DNA of 64,000 nucleotides from Epilithonimonas zeae (lineage in GTDB: Bacteria; Bacteroidota; Bacteroidia; Flavobacteriales; Weeksellaceae): NCBI RefSeq assembly GCF_023278365.1, contig NZ_CP075338.1, positions 3,472,001 through 3,536,000 of the forward strand, read 5' to 3'. The notes under the pieces are model-generated. The model did not search any database, was not told the origin of the DNA, and worked only from the letters and a program-made list of their open reading frames with translations. A program made the position numbers and the translations under genes. Every line of letters starts with the position of its first letter. Within the stretch, counting starts at the first letter, position 1. Below are positions 8,267 through 17,396 of the stretch, piece after piece.

Positions 8267-10234
8267 CTATTTCGCTTTCATTTTCCCATTTTTAAATCTC
8301 TCGCTCGCAGTTTGATAATAGGAAATCGTCTCGGCAATCAGCTTCTGATTTTTGAATTTGACTTCGGATAAACATTGATTTGATTTTTTTACATCAAATT
8401 GCTTGACCTTTTTTCTGTCATCAATCTGAGTGAAAATATTGCCTTTCAACATTCCCAGAGTTCTGTAATTTCCGATGAAAGCGCGTTCGTCGCCAACTTT
8501 TGTCTGATTAATGTCTTTTCCGTACAAACTTGTCGTATAATTCCAACCGAGATAACCAAATAAAGTCGGCATCAAATCAATCTGAGAAGTCAGACGATTA
8601 ATTTTCTCTGCTTTCTGAGGAAGATTGTAAATAACCGCAGGAATATGGTGTTTGTCGATATTGATTTCCCACTTTCCGGCGCTGCTCGCACAATGGTCGG
8701 CAACGATGACGAACACAGTGTTTTTGAACCAAGGTTTTGTTTTAGCATCAGCCAGAAATTTCCCTAAAGCATAATCGGTGTATTTCACAGCTCCATTTCT
8801 GTTGCCTTGCGGAAGGTCGATTTTTCCAGACGGAAAAGTGTAGGGCTTATGATTGGAAGTCGTCATCACAAACTGGAAAAAGGGCTTGTTTAATTTACTG
8901 CTTTTATCAGCGTATTTAATCGATTGTTTGTACAAATCTTCATCACAGATTCCCCAGGCATTTTCAAAACTCACTTCGTTGTCCGGAATATTGAAACGCT
9001 GTGTTTTGATTTCGTCTGACAAAGGATTTCCACGATTCCTGTCTACAATATCAAAGCCCTGTCCTCCGAAAAAATTATTCATATTATCAAAATAACCATC
9101 ACCACCATAAATGAAATAAGGCTGATAATTTTTCTCTTTAAAAACCGTCGCCACAGAAAATAGATTCTGATTATCTGGTCTTCGAACGATACTGTTCCCC
9201 GGAGTCGGCGGAACGGACAAAGTTAAAGCTTCCATTCCACGCACAGTTCTGGTCCCGGTTGCATACAGATTGGTAAAGAAAATACTTTCGTTAGCCAGTT
9301 TATCATAATTTGGAGTGAGGTTATCTTTGTTTCCGAAAGCTTTCAGAAAATCTCCACTGAAGCTTTCTATCGCAATCAGAATGACGTTAGGATGTTGCTC
9401 GTTTTCGGATTTTGTAGTTCTGGAAATATCGTCCCATTGGTTGGAAACATAAGTCTGATTTTCCTGCAAAAGATTTTTTTTCAGAACAGAATATGCTTCT
9501 TTATCATCGATTTTCGGGTAGAAAGTTTCGTAATCCAATTCATTGGATTTGAAAGCGGTGAAAAATGAGAATGTTCCGTTTTTTCCTAATTCGTTTAAAA
9601 CTAAATTATTGCTAAAATCTGCTTGTTTGTTTTTCAATATTAAACTTAAAATTAAAGCCGGAATCAATGCAGAAAAAAAAGCCAATCTTTTTGAAATAGG
9701 TCTTTTGTCGGAAAATGTACTTCTGAATATTTTTCTTTTCTGAAGGAAAACAAACGTTAAAACAATCAATGCGACTAATACAAAAATGATTAATGGCAAC
9801 GGATAAGATTCGTTGATGTTCGAAATCACTTCGTAAGTATAAATCAGATAATCAACCGCAATGAAATTGAATCGCACGCCAAATTCATCCCAAAAAGGAA
9901 TCTCCGCCAACAAGCTGAAATAGATGATGAGAAGCACGATCGCCAGATAAACATAGGTGAAAATCTTATCGAATCTGGAACCCATCCACCGTTTCGGAAA
10001 AACCAAAAGATAAACTGAATACAGCAGTAAAAACAATGTTCCAACTGCAAAATCATAGCAAAATCCGGTGAAAAATGCTCTTACAATGTAGAACAAATTA
10101 AAGTCTACATCTTTCGAAGACCAGAACAGAAATCCAATCCTGATAAGGGTTGAAAATAAAATATATAAACTTAAAATTGAGAATAAAACAGCAAATCTGC
10201 TGTCAAATATTTTTTGAAATTTTTTAAGAATCAT
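8267..10234 (-). CDS. LTA synthase/MdoB-like phosphoglycerol transferase-family sulfatase
   Basis: This 655-residue inner-membrane protein has five hydrophobic helices (about 15-165, then 185-200) and a periplasmic alkaline-phosphatase-fold domain (about 280-600). Metal and nucleophile motifs are present: PNVILIAIES (E290), the TGTRTVRGMEA segment with the likely catalytic Thr at 328 or 330, GGDGYFDNM, and VIVADHCASS. Family members move phosphoglycerol or phosphoethanolamine onto glycans and lipids; which head group is used here is not evident. Gram-negative Bacteroidota lack lipoteichoic acid, so a glycan or lipid modification role is more likely than LTA synthesis. Confidence 0.88.
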   Translation of the reverse strand: MILKKFQKIFDSRFAVLFSILSLYILFSTLIRIGFLFWSSKDVDFNLFYIVRAFFTGFCYDFAVGTLFLLLYSVYLLVFPKRWMGSRFDKIFTYVYLAIVLLIIYFSLLAEIPFWDEFGVRFNFIAVDYLIYTYEVISNINESYPLPLIIFVLVALIVLTFVFLQKRKIFRSTFSDKRPISKRLAFFSALIPALILSLILKNKQADFSNNLVLNELGKNGTFSFFTAFKSNELDYETFYPKIDDKEAYSVLKKNLLQENQTYVSNQWDDISRTTKSENEQHPNVILIAIESFSGDFLKAFGNKDNLTPNYDKLANESIFFTNLYATGTRTVRGMEALTLSVPPTPGNSIVRRPDNQNLFSVATVFKEKNYQPYFIYGGDGYFDNMNNFFGGQGFDIVDRNRGNPLSDEIKTQRFNIPDNEVSFENAWGICDEDLYKQSIKYADKSSKLNKPFFQFVMTTSNHKPYTFPSGKIDLPQGNRNGAVKYTDYALGKFLADAKTKPWFKNTVFVIVADHCASSAGKWEINIDKHHIPAVIYNLPQKAEKINRLTSQIDLMPTLFGYLGWNYTTSLYGKDINQTKVGDERAFIGNYRTLGMLKGNIFTQIDDRKKVKQFDVKKSNQCLSEVKFKNQKLIAETISYYQTASERFKNGKMKAK

Positions 10235-10294
10235 TACTTTTTACGCGTTTAAAAACGTGTAAAGATGAAACTCAATTTAGAAGAAATTTAGAAT

Positions 10295-11578
10295 TTACAG
10301 TTTTACCGAGAAAATATGATTATGATTTTCGAATCTGTAATCGATACTCCAGTTCTGAGATTTGCAGATTTCTTTTACAATAGCGAGTCCAAGTCCGCTT
10401 CCGTTATTGTCTTTCGAGAATCTGGAAAACCGTTTGAACAGCAAATCTGAGTTCAGTTTTTCTGTCCCAGAATTAGAAACTTCGAAAACAGAATTGTTTA
10501 GTTTTATAGAAATCGAACCGTTAATCGGAGTATGGCGGATAGCATTTAAAATCAAATTATTAATCAAAACTTCGGTTAATCCAATGTTTCCGTTCACTTT
10601 TATATCAGAAGAAATTTCGCTGTGAACGGAAATGTTTTTCTGGTCAAAATGTTCCTGTAAAATCTCCATACTTTGATTGAGTAATTCGTCCAGATGTATT
10701 TCGGAATTATCAAACTGATTGTTTTCAATTTTTGCTAATAATAAAAGATTTTTATTGATTCTTGAACTTCTGGACAAAGCGCGGTTCATTTCTTCCGCAA
10801 TATGATATTGTTTTTCCGTCAAATCTTCGTTTTGCAAAAGAATATCGAGTTTGTTTTTTAAAATCGCCAAAGGAGTCTGGAGCTCGTGGGAAGCATTTTC
10901 TGTAAACTCTTTCTGTGTTTTATACACGGAAACATTATGTTCTATCAGCTTGCTTAATGATTGATTCAGTTCATCAAATTCAGTGACATCGGTTTGCGGA
11001 AACTCAATTTTTGTCTGATTATTGAGGCTGAAAGTTTTCAGTTGATCCAAAGTCTCACGGAAAGGTTTCCAAACCGATTTTGAAAGTCTTCTGTTGAGAA
11101 ATAGCAATCCGCCGACAATCAGAATGAAGAGAATAACCGTGGTTGCGGATATGAAAAAAATAGTTTCCTGAGATTCTTCGATATTGGTTTCGATATTGAA
11201 ACGATACGGCTTTTTGTTGAGATAAATAATCTTCGACAAACACCTGAACCTGTCAATGTCATTAAAATCAAGAAAATCGTGTGGCTTTTCTACAATGAAA
11301 ATACTGTCCTTAAAATGGTCGTTTTTATCTAAATTCCGGATGTTTGTGGTGGGCTGTACATCGTTCCACAACTTTATCGTTTCGTTCAGTTTTTCATCGG
11401 ATAATTTTAAACTGTTGATTTGAGAGCTGGTTTTTTCGGCTACAATTTTGTTGTGCTCATCCAATTCGTGTTTCCAGATCGCATCCACCACAAAATAATA
11501 CAGCGGAATGCTGATGACCAGAATAATCAGGACATAGATGATGAAGGGTTTTGTGGTTTTGTTTAAAAGCGGCTTCAC
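10295..11578 (-). CDS. Sensor histidine kinase (OmpR-partner type)
   Basis: This 427-residue kinase has two transmembrane helices (about 13-32 and 142-161) flanking a short periplasmic sensor. A linker and a HisKA domain with ENASHELQTPLAIL (H231) follow. The ATPase domain has NNLILNAIRHTP as N box and GSGLGLAIV as G box. The start codon is GTG. The cognate response regulator lies upstream at 11992-12669, with one unrelated small gene between them. The ligand sensed is unknown; the periplasmic part is only about 110 residues. Confidence 0.93.
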   Translation of the reverse strand: MKPLLNKTTKPFIIYVLIILVISIPLYYFVVDAIWKHELDEHNKIVAEKTSSQINSLKLSDEKLNETIKLWNDVQPTTNIRNLDKNDHFKDSIFIVEKPHDFLDFNDIDRFRCLSKIIYLNKKPYRFNIETNIEESQETIFFISATTVILFILIVGGLLFLNRRLSKSVWKPFRETLDQLKTFSLNNQTKIEFPQTDVTEFDELNQSLSKLIEHNVSVYKTQKEFTENASHELQTPLAILKNKLDILLQNEDLTEKQYHIAEEMNRALSRSSRINKNLLLLAKIENNQFDNSEIHLDELLNQSMEILQEHFDQKNISVHSEISSDIKVNGNIGLTEVLINNLILNAIRHTPINGSISIKLNNSVFEVSNSGTEKLNSDLLFKRFSRFSKDNNGSGLGLAIVKEICKSQNWSIDYRFENHNHIFSVKL

Positions 11579-11605
11579 AAAGAATTATAAGTTATGAATT
11601 ATAAA

Positions 11606-11968
11606 TTATGAGTTTTTCATTTTGGTTGTGATGATGGCACTACGAATCATTTTCAATATTTCTAAAGCATCATTATTAATGTTTTCATATTCTGTGGACG
11701 ATAAGAATTCGGTTTCAAATAAAAGTTCGAGCCAATAAAGAGATTCATCACATTCCTTTTGAGCAATAGCAAGCTTATGAATGAAGTCTGCTTTGCTCTC
11801 TGCGTTCTGAGCTTCCCGAATTAATGCACCAATTGCGGTTCCGCTTCTCAATAATTGCTTACTTAATACAAATTCCTTTTTATCTGTTATAAGATATTTG
11901 TAAAGTTTTACGATTCTTATAGCAAAACTAAAACTCTTATCCTTCAAAACATTTTTCTTTTCACTCAT
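11606..11968 (-). CDS. Four-helix bundle protein (23S rRNA intervening-sequence/S23 family)
   Basis: This 120-residue all-helical protein has the pattern of the TIGR02436/S23 family: FAIRIVKLYKYL, then QLLRSGTAIGALIREAQNAES (helix pair), then KLAIAQKECDESLYWLELL. Members are found inside 23S rRNA intervening sequences or stand alone, and relatives serve as accessory proteins of diversity-generating retroelements. I see neither an rRNA nor a reverse transcriptase here. It lies between a response regulator and its kinase with gaps of 23 and 27 bases, so it is probably co-transcribed with them. Function unknown. Confidence 0.8.
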   Translation of the reverse strand: MSEKKNVLKDKSFSFAIRIVKLYKYLITDKKEFVLSKQLLRSGTAIGALIREAQNAESKADFIHKLAIAQKECDESLYWLELLFETEFLSSTEYENINNDALEILKMIRSAIITTKMKNS

Positions 11969-11991
11969 AATTCATCATTTATAACTCATCA

Positions 11992-12669
11992 CTAATTTGA
12001 TTCCCATTTATAACCAGTTCCGTAAACCGTTTTCAGGTAAGGTTCGCAGCCTGCGTCATTCAGTTTTTTCTTTAAGTTTTTCACGTGTGCATACACAAAA
12101 TCGTGATTGTCCAGCATATCTGCAAAATCTCCCGAAAGATGCTCTGCCAAGGTACTTTTGGATATGACTTTGTTCTTGTTACCGATAAAATAAATGAGCA
12201 AATCAAACTCTTTTTTTGTCAATGCAATGATTTCATTATTGACTGAAACGGTTTTTGCCAAAAGGTCGATTTGTAATTCATTTTGATTGATAATATTAGA
12301 ATTGTTAAACTGTTTTCTTCTGATTATGGAATAAATTCTCGCCATTAATTCCGACAAATGGAATGGTTTCGTCAGATAGTCATCCGCACCAAGTTGCAAG
12401 CCTTTTATTTTGTCATCCAACGCATTTTTTGCAGAAACGATGATAACGCCGTCCTGCTTATTTTGCTTTTTCAGCTCTTCCAGAATTTTCAACCCATTGC
12501 CGTCCGGCAGCATAATGTCAAGAATAATACAATCGTATTGGAAAGTTTCAATCTTGTACATCGCTTCATAGAAAGTGAAGGCAAATTCGCACAGGTAGTT
12601 CTCTTCAGAAAGGTATTCTGCGATACTTTTTGCCAATTCGGTTTCGTCTTCTATAATGAGGATTTTCAT
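11992..12669 (-). CDS. OmpR-family response regulator
   Basis: This 225-residue protein has a receiver domain (1-115) with acidic pocket EDE (7-9), phospho-acceptor D51 in ILDIMLPDG and the conserved K101 in LTKPF. It is followed by a winged-helix DNA-binding domain (about 128-223, ending VYGTGYKWE). It acts with the histidine kinase encoded two genes downstream. It is the first gene of the apparent three-gene unit. Confidence 0.95.
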   Translation of the reverse strand: MKILIIEDETELAKSIAEYLSEENYLCEFAFTFYEAMYKIETFQYDCIILDIMLPDGNGLKILEELKKQNKQDGVIIVSAKNALDDKIKGLQLGADDYLTKPFHLSELMARIYSIIRRKQFNNSNIINQNELQIDLLAKTVSVNNEIIALTKKEFDLLIYFIGNKNKVISKSTLAEHLSGDFADMLDNHDFVYAHVKNLKKKLNDAGCEPYLKTVYGTGYKWESN

Positions 12670-12770
12670 CAGTAATTTTTTTAATTAGATCTAAGTTTTT
12701 AACTCCGCTAATTTATATTTCGAATTTAGAAGAAATTTTGAATGAATTTAAAAATAAAAAATCAGAACGT

Positions 12771-12800
12771 AAAAAAGGTAATTGCAACCACAATTACCTC
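12771..12800 (-). terminator. Terminator downstream of the 12824-13798 SDR
   Basis: On the minus strand AGGTAATTG / CAATTACCT closes a 6-base loop and is followed by six T, 24 bases after the SDR stop codon. Confidence 0.85.
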
Positions 12801-12823
12801 TTCTGTATATCGATTTGATTTGA

Positions 12824-13798
12824 TTATGCTTTTGGTTTCAGCTGTCTGGATAAAAAGACAAGTGCTGCGATTCCCAAACCTGTCAAAATCAGGTTTTTTG
12901 TTTTTTTTGAAGGACTTAACATCGTCTGTCCGTAGATCCGCATTGGATTTTTGGAAGGTGTCAGCACATTGCCGTCGGTATCCGTTTCGCTGTCTTCTTT
13001 CATTAATAACCGTAATGCAGCCGATGTGGAATTGATAACAGGCTTCGGAATCAAGCTGTACATCCCTTTCATCATCAAGGATGAGAAATCTGTGAACTTG
13101 CTTTTCTGTGGGTTTTTTGCCATTTCTACCATCGCTTCGGCTAGCTTTTTCGGATCAGAAGCTGTAGGCGGAATTTTAAAATCTAATCCGGAATATTTTG
13201 CCGAATGCATATTACCCGTCGATTTTTGGATACTCGGATATAACCCACAAATGTGAATATCCGGTTCATCTGAAACTTCGCCTTGCAAACATTCCGTCAT
13301 TCCACGGATGCCATATTTTGAAGCGGAGTAAGCAGTTCCATAAGGCGCTGGCATCCATCCTCCAATTGAAATGTTGTTAATTAAAACTCCATGTTTTTGT
13401 TTTTTGAAAATTGGTAAAATACTTCGCGCACCATGCATATAACCGAGAAGGTTGGTTTTGATGACCTGATCAATGACTTCAACGGGGGTTTCTTCATATC
13501 TTCCGGTCGCCATTACACCTGCATTGTTGACCCAGAAATCTACGGTTCCCGTGATTTTCAAAGCCTCTTCTGTTAAATGTTCAACTTCTTTGAAATCCGA
13601 AACATCAGTCTGTACGCCTATTGTAATTGCGCCTATATTTTGACACATTTCAACTGCGCTTTCCAACGCTTCTTTTCCTCGGGATGCTAAAACAAGATTG
13701 CAACCTTCTTTAGCAAATGCTTCTGCCGCTGCTAATCCTACACCGCTGGATGCGCCTGTGATGACCACGGTTTTATTATTAAGTTGGTTTGATTTCAT
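12824..13798 (-). CDS. SDR oxidoreductase with C-terminal membrane anchor
   Basis: This 324-residue protein starts at the ATG at 13798 (MKSNQLNNKTVVITGASSGVG). It has the TGxxxGxG loop, NNAGVM, and the catalytic YSASKYG. The C-terminus carries an extra stretch with a hydrophobic helix (LILTGLGIAALVFLSRQL) near the end, suggesting attachment to the membrane. Related membrane-tailed SDRs act on bulky lipid-like or steroid-like substrates, but the substrate here is unknown. An upstream TTG would add eight residues and is less likely. Terminators or gaps isolate it from neighbours. Confidence 0.85.
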   Translation of the reverse strand: MKSNQLNNKTVVITGASSGVGLAAAEAFAKEGCNLVLASRGKEALESAVEMCQNIGAITIGVQTDVSDFKEVEHLTEEALKITGTVDFWVNNAGVMATGRYEETPVEVIDQVIKTNLLGYMHGARSILPIFKKQKHGVLINNISIGGWMPAPYGTAYSASKYGIRGMTECLQGEVSDEPDIHICGLYPSIQKSTGNMHSAKYSGLDFKIPPTASDPKKLAEAMVEMAKNPQKSKFTDFSSLMMKGMYSLIPKPVINSTSAALRLLMKEDSETDTDGNVLTPSKNPMRIYGQTMLSPSKKTKNLILTGLGIAALVFLSRQLKPKA

Positions 13799-14083
13799 AA
13801 TATTTTGATTTTTGGAATTCAATCAAGTTCAAAGAATATACCATTGCTTCAGGTCGCTTTTACATTTGATATTACAATAAAAAAGAAATGATAAATTATT
13901 CATAATAAGATGATAGTACATAAATGATGGAGAGATGACGAAGGAGTCTTATAGCGATAGCTTAAATATGAAGCAATAAGATTTGTAAAAATAATGTGAG
14001 TTTATTATTGATTTTGCATCAACTTGGCAGACGTTTTGCAAGTGTACTTCTACACAAATCAACTTATAAATCACACCAACGAT

Positions 14084-14491
14084 ATGGAAGCTACAGAACT
14101 TAGACTAAACAATTTGCTGATTTACGGCAACGAGATCGTTCCGGTAATGGGAATGGAGAATAGTAACAACAATCTTATTGTTAAAATAGATTCTGACACA
14201 GCTATCGATCACAGAAATCTAAAGCCAATTGCTTTGACGGCAGAATGGCTTAGAAAATTAGGATTCAAAGAAGCTTACAGATCTTCTAGCAGAATAAGAT
14301 TTGAACTTTCAAACTACTGCAGGTATGACTTTGACTTAGATTCCAACAAGATTTTACAAGGCTTCTTGTACTTTGGAAACTATATCAAATGTAATTATCT
14401 TCATCAGCTCCAGAACATCTATTTCACTCTGACTGGCGAAGAACTTAAAATAGAATACGAATTACAACACGCCCAAACCACTCATTCATAA
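14084..14491 (+). CDS. Small protein of a Bacteroidota phage/mobile-element type family
   Basis: This 135-residue cytoplasmic protein has no catalytic motif. It begins MEATELRLNNLLIYGNEIV and ends with HQLQNIYFTLTGEELKIEY. I recall a very similar LHQLQNLYFALTGEEL ending in many small proteins of Bacteroidota prophages and integrative elements. No other phage gene is seen nearby, so it may be a domesticated remnant. I chose the ATG at 14084 because it begins the family-like sequence; a TTG start at 14024 is possible but weaker. A bidirectional terminator follows. Confidence 0.65.
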   Translation: MEATELRLNNLLIYGNEIVPVMGMENSNNNLIVKIDSDTAIDHRNLKPIALTAEWLRKLGFKEAYRSSSRIRFELSNYCRYDFDLDSNKILQGFLYFGNYIKCNYLHQLQNIYFTLTGEELKIEYELQHAQTTHS

Positions 14492-14500
14492 ATATTCTCG

Positions 14501-14532
14501 AAACCTGATTTTTTTAAAGTCAGGTTTTTTTT
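14501..14532. terminator. Bidirectional terminator
   Basis: AACCTGA / TCAGGTT stem, A-rich before and eight T after, between two convergent genes. Confidence 0.82.
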
Positions 14533-14538
14533 ATTCAA

Positions 14539-15393
14539 TTAAACTTCTTTGTTCAATTTGTATCTTGTAAATAGCGGATATAGAAGATGGTAAGGAAATA
14601 AAGCTATCAAGACAAAGTTCTTTGCATTTTGAAAATCGGCTAATACGAAAAAGTCTGTATACCAATGGAAAATGTAAAGAAAGAACATCACAAAAGTCAG
14701 ATATTTCCTATTGAAAGCTCCTAAAAAGCTGCTAGCCTGAACGATAATCCCAAATATTGTTAAGAAGACCCAAAGTGTTTCATATTCATACAAATTCAAA
14801 ATCCATGTTGGAACTTTTATATCTGCCATCCAATAATTGTCCAATGTATTCAGTTTTGCCGCATTCTTGTCTAGCCAGGTGATTTTATCTGTTCCTTTAA
14901 TGAGGTTTTTTGCTATTCCTAAAAATTTTGATATCCCAGCTAAGCTATATGTTGCCAATAAACCCAGATAAAAGTATTGTACCCATTTGTAGTCATTTTC
15001 ACTATTCAAATTCTTAGGTAATAAGAAAATTGACATAAAGTATCCTAAAATAATCAAATGATTGTGATGACCTACGCTGTAATTAAGGGAAATAGGAAGA
15101 TTAATGATGGCAATTAACAGAAAAATTAAAAAATTTAGGAAATAATTTTGCTTGAAAATTGTAATAAACAAAATAACTGCACAAGAAAATAGAATACCTC
15201 CATATAATATTTCGCTGGGATAACTTGGAAAAATTAATCTTTGAACACCTAGGAAAGGTTCATAGATTTCTTTTGGCCACTCACTAATTTTTTTAAAATT
15301 AAAATATTGTATCATCAGCCAATAAAGCCCAAAAATACGCATTGCGTAGTAGACTATTTTATAATTGTAAACCGTCAGTTCTTTGTAGTTCAT
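14539..15393 (-). CDS. HTTM-like multi-pass membrane protein
   Basis: This 284-residue protein has roughly eight hydrophobic helices. The overall look resembles HTTM (vitamin-K gamma-carboxylase-related) membrane proteins: an N-terminal helix with RIFGLYWLMIQYF, conserved-looking GHHNHLIILGYFM and late WYTDFFVLADF segments. The family assignment is tentative, and no enzymatic residue can be asserted. Its ATG overlaps the stop of the upstream gene by one base (TAATG), so the two are translationally coupled and probably work together. Confidence 0.55.
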   Translation of the reverse strand: MNYKELTVYNYKIVYYAMRIFGLYWLMIQYFNFKKISEWPKEIYEPFLGVQRLIFPSYPSEILYGGILFSCAVILFITIFKQNYFLNFLIFLLIAIINLPISLNYSVGHHNHLIILGYFMSIFLLPKNLNSENDYKWVQYFYLGLLATYSLAGISKFLGIAKNLIKGTDKITWLDKNAAKLNTLDNYWMADIKVPTWILNLYEYETLWVFLTIFGIIVQASSFLGAFNRKYLTFVMFFLYIFHWYTDFFVLADFQNAKNFVLIALFPYHLLYPLFTRYKLNKEV

Positions 15394-15824
15394 TATAATT
15401 TGGTAATTAGTTTTTTATTAATTTTAAAAGAAGGCTTTCCTAAATCTTGAGGATTAAAATTTTCTTTATAAAGAATCAAATTTTTATATTCCGGATTATA
15501 GCTTTTCATAAAAATTTTCATCTTTTGGATGTTCTCTTTCAGATTTTCTCTTTTTTCGATTTTTTTACCATAAAAGCCGGTAATCAGACTTAAGTTATTT
15601 TCGTCATAGATGGCTGTGGAGTGGTATAAAACTCTTATTGTATCATTTTTTTCTACATTGTAAAGTCTATATTGTTCTTCATTCTTTTCATTACCGCTTG
15701 GACTTGTGAATAATTTCCAGCTGTAAAAAGGGTAAATTTCTTTTCCTCCTTTTTCAATGATGTACAGAGAGGTTAAAGAGAGAAATAATGAAGCAAAGAA
15801 AAGATACTTCGTATATTTTTGCAT
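15393..15824 (-). CDS. Exported or membrane-anchored protein coupled to the HTTM-like gene
   Basis: This 143-residue protein has one N-terminal hydrophobic segment (about 8-25, YLFFASLFLSLTSLYII) that would place the rest in the periplasm. The mature part is lysine-rich with WKLFTSPSGNEKNEEQYRLY. I do not recognise a family. Such small partners often accompany HTTM-domain proteins. The stop codon overlaps the start of the next gene. Confidence 0.6.
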   Translation of the reverse strand: MQKYTKYLFFASLFLSLTSLYIIEKGGKEIYPFYSWKLFTSPSGNEKNEEQYRLYNVEKNDTIRVLYHSTAIYDENNLSLITGFYGKKIEKRENLKENIQKMKIFMKSYNPEYKNLILYKENFNPQDLGKPSFKINKKLITKL

Positions 15825-15977
15825 TGGTCAGGAGTTTTTAGTTCTGTAATTAATGAATTGTAAATGTATTGAGAATTATTAATAAAAGATTTAAAATTTA
15901 TGATCTGAGTCATTTTTTTCCTGATTTTCCGTCATTTTTTTTACATTTTGATAATTTTAATCTAAGATTAAAATTCT

Positions 15978-15985
15978 TACTTTTG
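15978..15985 (+). promoter_or_regulatory. -7 element (TACTTTTG) upstream of mpl
   Basis: The sequence fits the Bacteroidota TAnnTTTG box and lies 17 bases before the TTG start of the Mpl gene. No well-spaced TTTG partner is visible, so support is partial. Confidence 0.45.
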
Positions 15986-16002
15986 TTTAAAATTATTTAG
16001 AA

Positions 16003-17340
16003 TTGAAAACCCATTTCATTGCTATTGGCGGTTCTGCGATGCACAATCTTGCTATTGCGCTCAAAGACAAAGGCTATCAGGTAACTGGTTCCGATGATGC
16101 TATTTTCGAACCTTCAAAATCCAGACTGGAAAAAAAAGGAATTCTGCCTGCAGAATTAGGTTGGTTTCCTGAGAAACTAACTTCTGATATTGATGCGGTA
16201 ATTCTCGGAATGCACGCCCACGCAGACAATCCCGAACTCGCAAAAGCAAAAGAATTAGGTTTGAAAATCTATTCTTATCCAGAGTTTCTCTACGAACAGT
16301 CCAAAGAAAAGACTCGTGTTGTTATTGGTGGTTCTCACGGGAAAACAACAATTACGTCAATGATTCTTCACGTCCTGAATTTTCACAAGAAGGACATAGA
16401 TTATATGGTCGGTGCGCAATTGGAAGGTTTTGATTGTATGGTGAAAATCACTGAGGATAATGACTTTATGATTCTCGAAGGTGATGAATATCTGTCTTCA
16501 CCCATTGATTTACGTTCGAAGTTTTTACTTTATCAACCAAACATCGCTTTGGTTTCCGGAATTGCCTGGGATCATATCAATGTTTTCAAAACATTTGATG
16601 ATTACGTTGAGCAGTTTAGAAAATTTGTGGCAAGTATTACCGCGGGTGGTGTTCTGGTTTATAACGAGGAAGATGAAGAAGTGGTGAAAGAGGTAGAAAG
16701 TGCCGAAAATTACTTCCGTAAAATTCCGTACAAAACACCGGATTACGAAATCGGGAATGGAATTGTGAATCTTAAAACCGATATGGGCGATATTCCGTTG
16801 TCCGTTTTTGGCAAACACAATTTGCTGAATATGGAAGGCGCAAGATTTATTTGTTCTCAGTTGGGCATTATGGAAGAGGAATTCTACGAAGCGATTATGA
16901 GTTTCAAAGGCGCTTCAAAAAGATTGGAGAAAGTCGAAAGGCAAGACGGAGGTTTGTTGTATAAAGATTTCGCACACGCACCAAGCAAAGTGAAAGCGAC
17001 AGTTTCCGCTTTTGCAGAACAATTTGAAAATACAGAGACGTTTGGGTTCTTGGAATTACATACTTATTCCAGTTTGAATCCTGTTTTCTTGGAACAATAT
17101 GACCACGCAATGGATGGCTTAGACAACGCCGTTGTTTTTTATTCCGAAGATGCGTTGAAAATCAAAAGAATGGAACCAATTTCTCCAGAATTAATAAAGG
17201 AAAAATTCAAAAATGAGAATCTGAAAGTGTTTACAAATGCGGAAGATTTACATCAATATTGGGAAGCATTAGACAAATCAAAAGGTGCTTTTGTAATGAT
17301 GAGTTCCGGTAATTTTGGAGGTCTGGATTTGACTAAATAA
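16003..17340 (+). CDS. mpl: Mpl-like UDP-MurNAc-peptide ligase (peptidoglycan recycling)
   Basis: This 445-residue Mur-ligase family enzyme has an N-terminal UDP-binding Rossmann domain beginning HFIAIGGSAMHNLA (MurC-like), an ATP P-loop GGSHGKTT at 109-116, a central ligase domain and a C-terminal domain (from about 325, FAHAPSKVKA). Mpl joins recycled L-Ala-gamma-D-Glu-mesoDAP tripeptide to UDP-MurNAc. The HAHADNPE segment and lack of the MurC-specific ending favour Mpl over MurC, but I could not align them. The start is a TTG at 16003, directly before the Rossmann strand. A terminator follows 22 bases after the stop. Confidence 0.85.
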   Translation: MKTHFIAIGGSAMHNLAIALKDKGYQVTGSDDAIFEPSKSRLEKKGILPAELGWFPEKLTSDIDAVILGMHAHADNPELAKAKELGLKIYSYPEFLYEQSKEKTRVVIGGSHGKTTITSMILHVLNFHKKDIDYMVGAQLEGFDCMVKITEDNDFMILEGDEYLSSPIDLRSKFLLYQPNIALVSGIAWDHINVFKTFDDYVEQFRKFVASITAGGVLVYNEEDEEVVKEVESAENYFRKIPYKTPDYEIGNGIVNLKTDMGDIPLSVFGKHNLLNMEGARFICSQLGIMEEEFYEAIMSFKGASKRLEKVERQDGGLLYKDFAHAPSKVKATVSAFAEQFENTETFGFLELHTYSSLNPVFLEQYDHAMDGLDNAVVFYSEDALKIKRMEPISPELIKEKFKNENLKVFTNAEDLHQYWEALDKSKGAFVMMSSGNFGGLDLTK

Positions 17341-17362
17341 AATTCATTCAATATAAAATATC

Positions 17363-17394
17363 AACCTTCTGGATTAATTTTCAGAAGGTTTTTT
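17363..17394 (+). terminator. Terminator of mpl
   Basis: AACCTTCTG / CAGAAGGTT stem with a 10-base loop and a T-rich tail. Confidence 0.85.
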
Positions 17395-17396
17395 AA

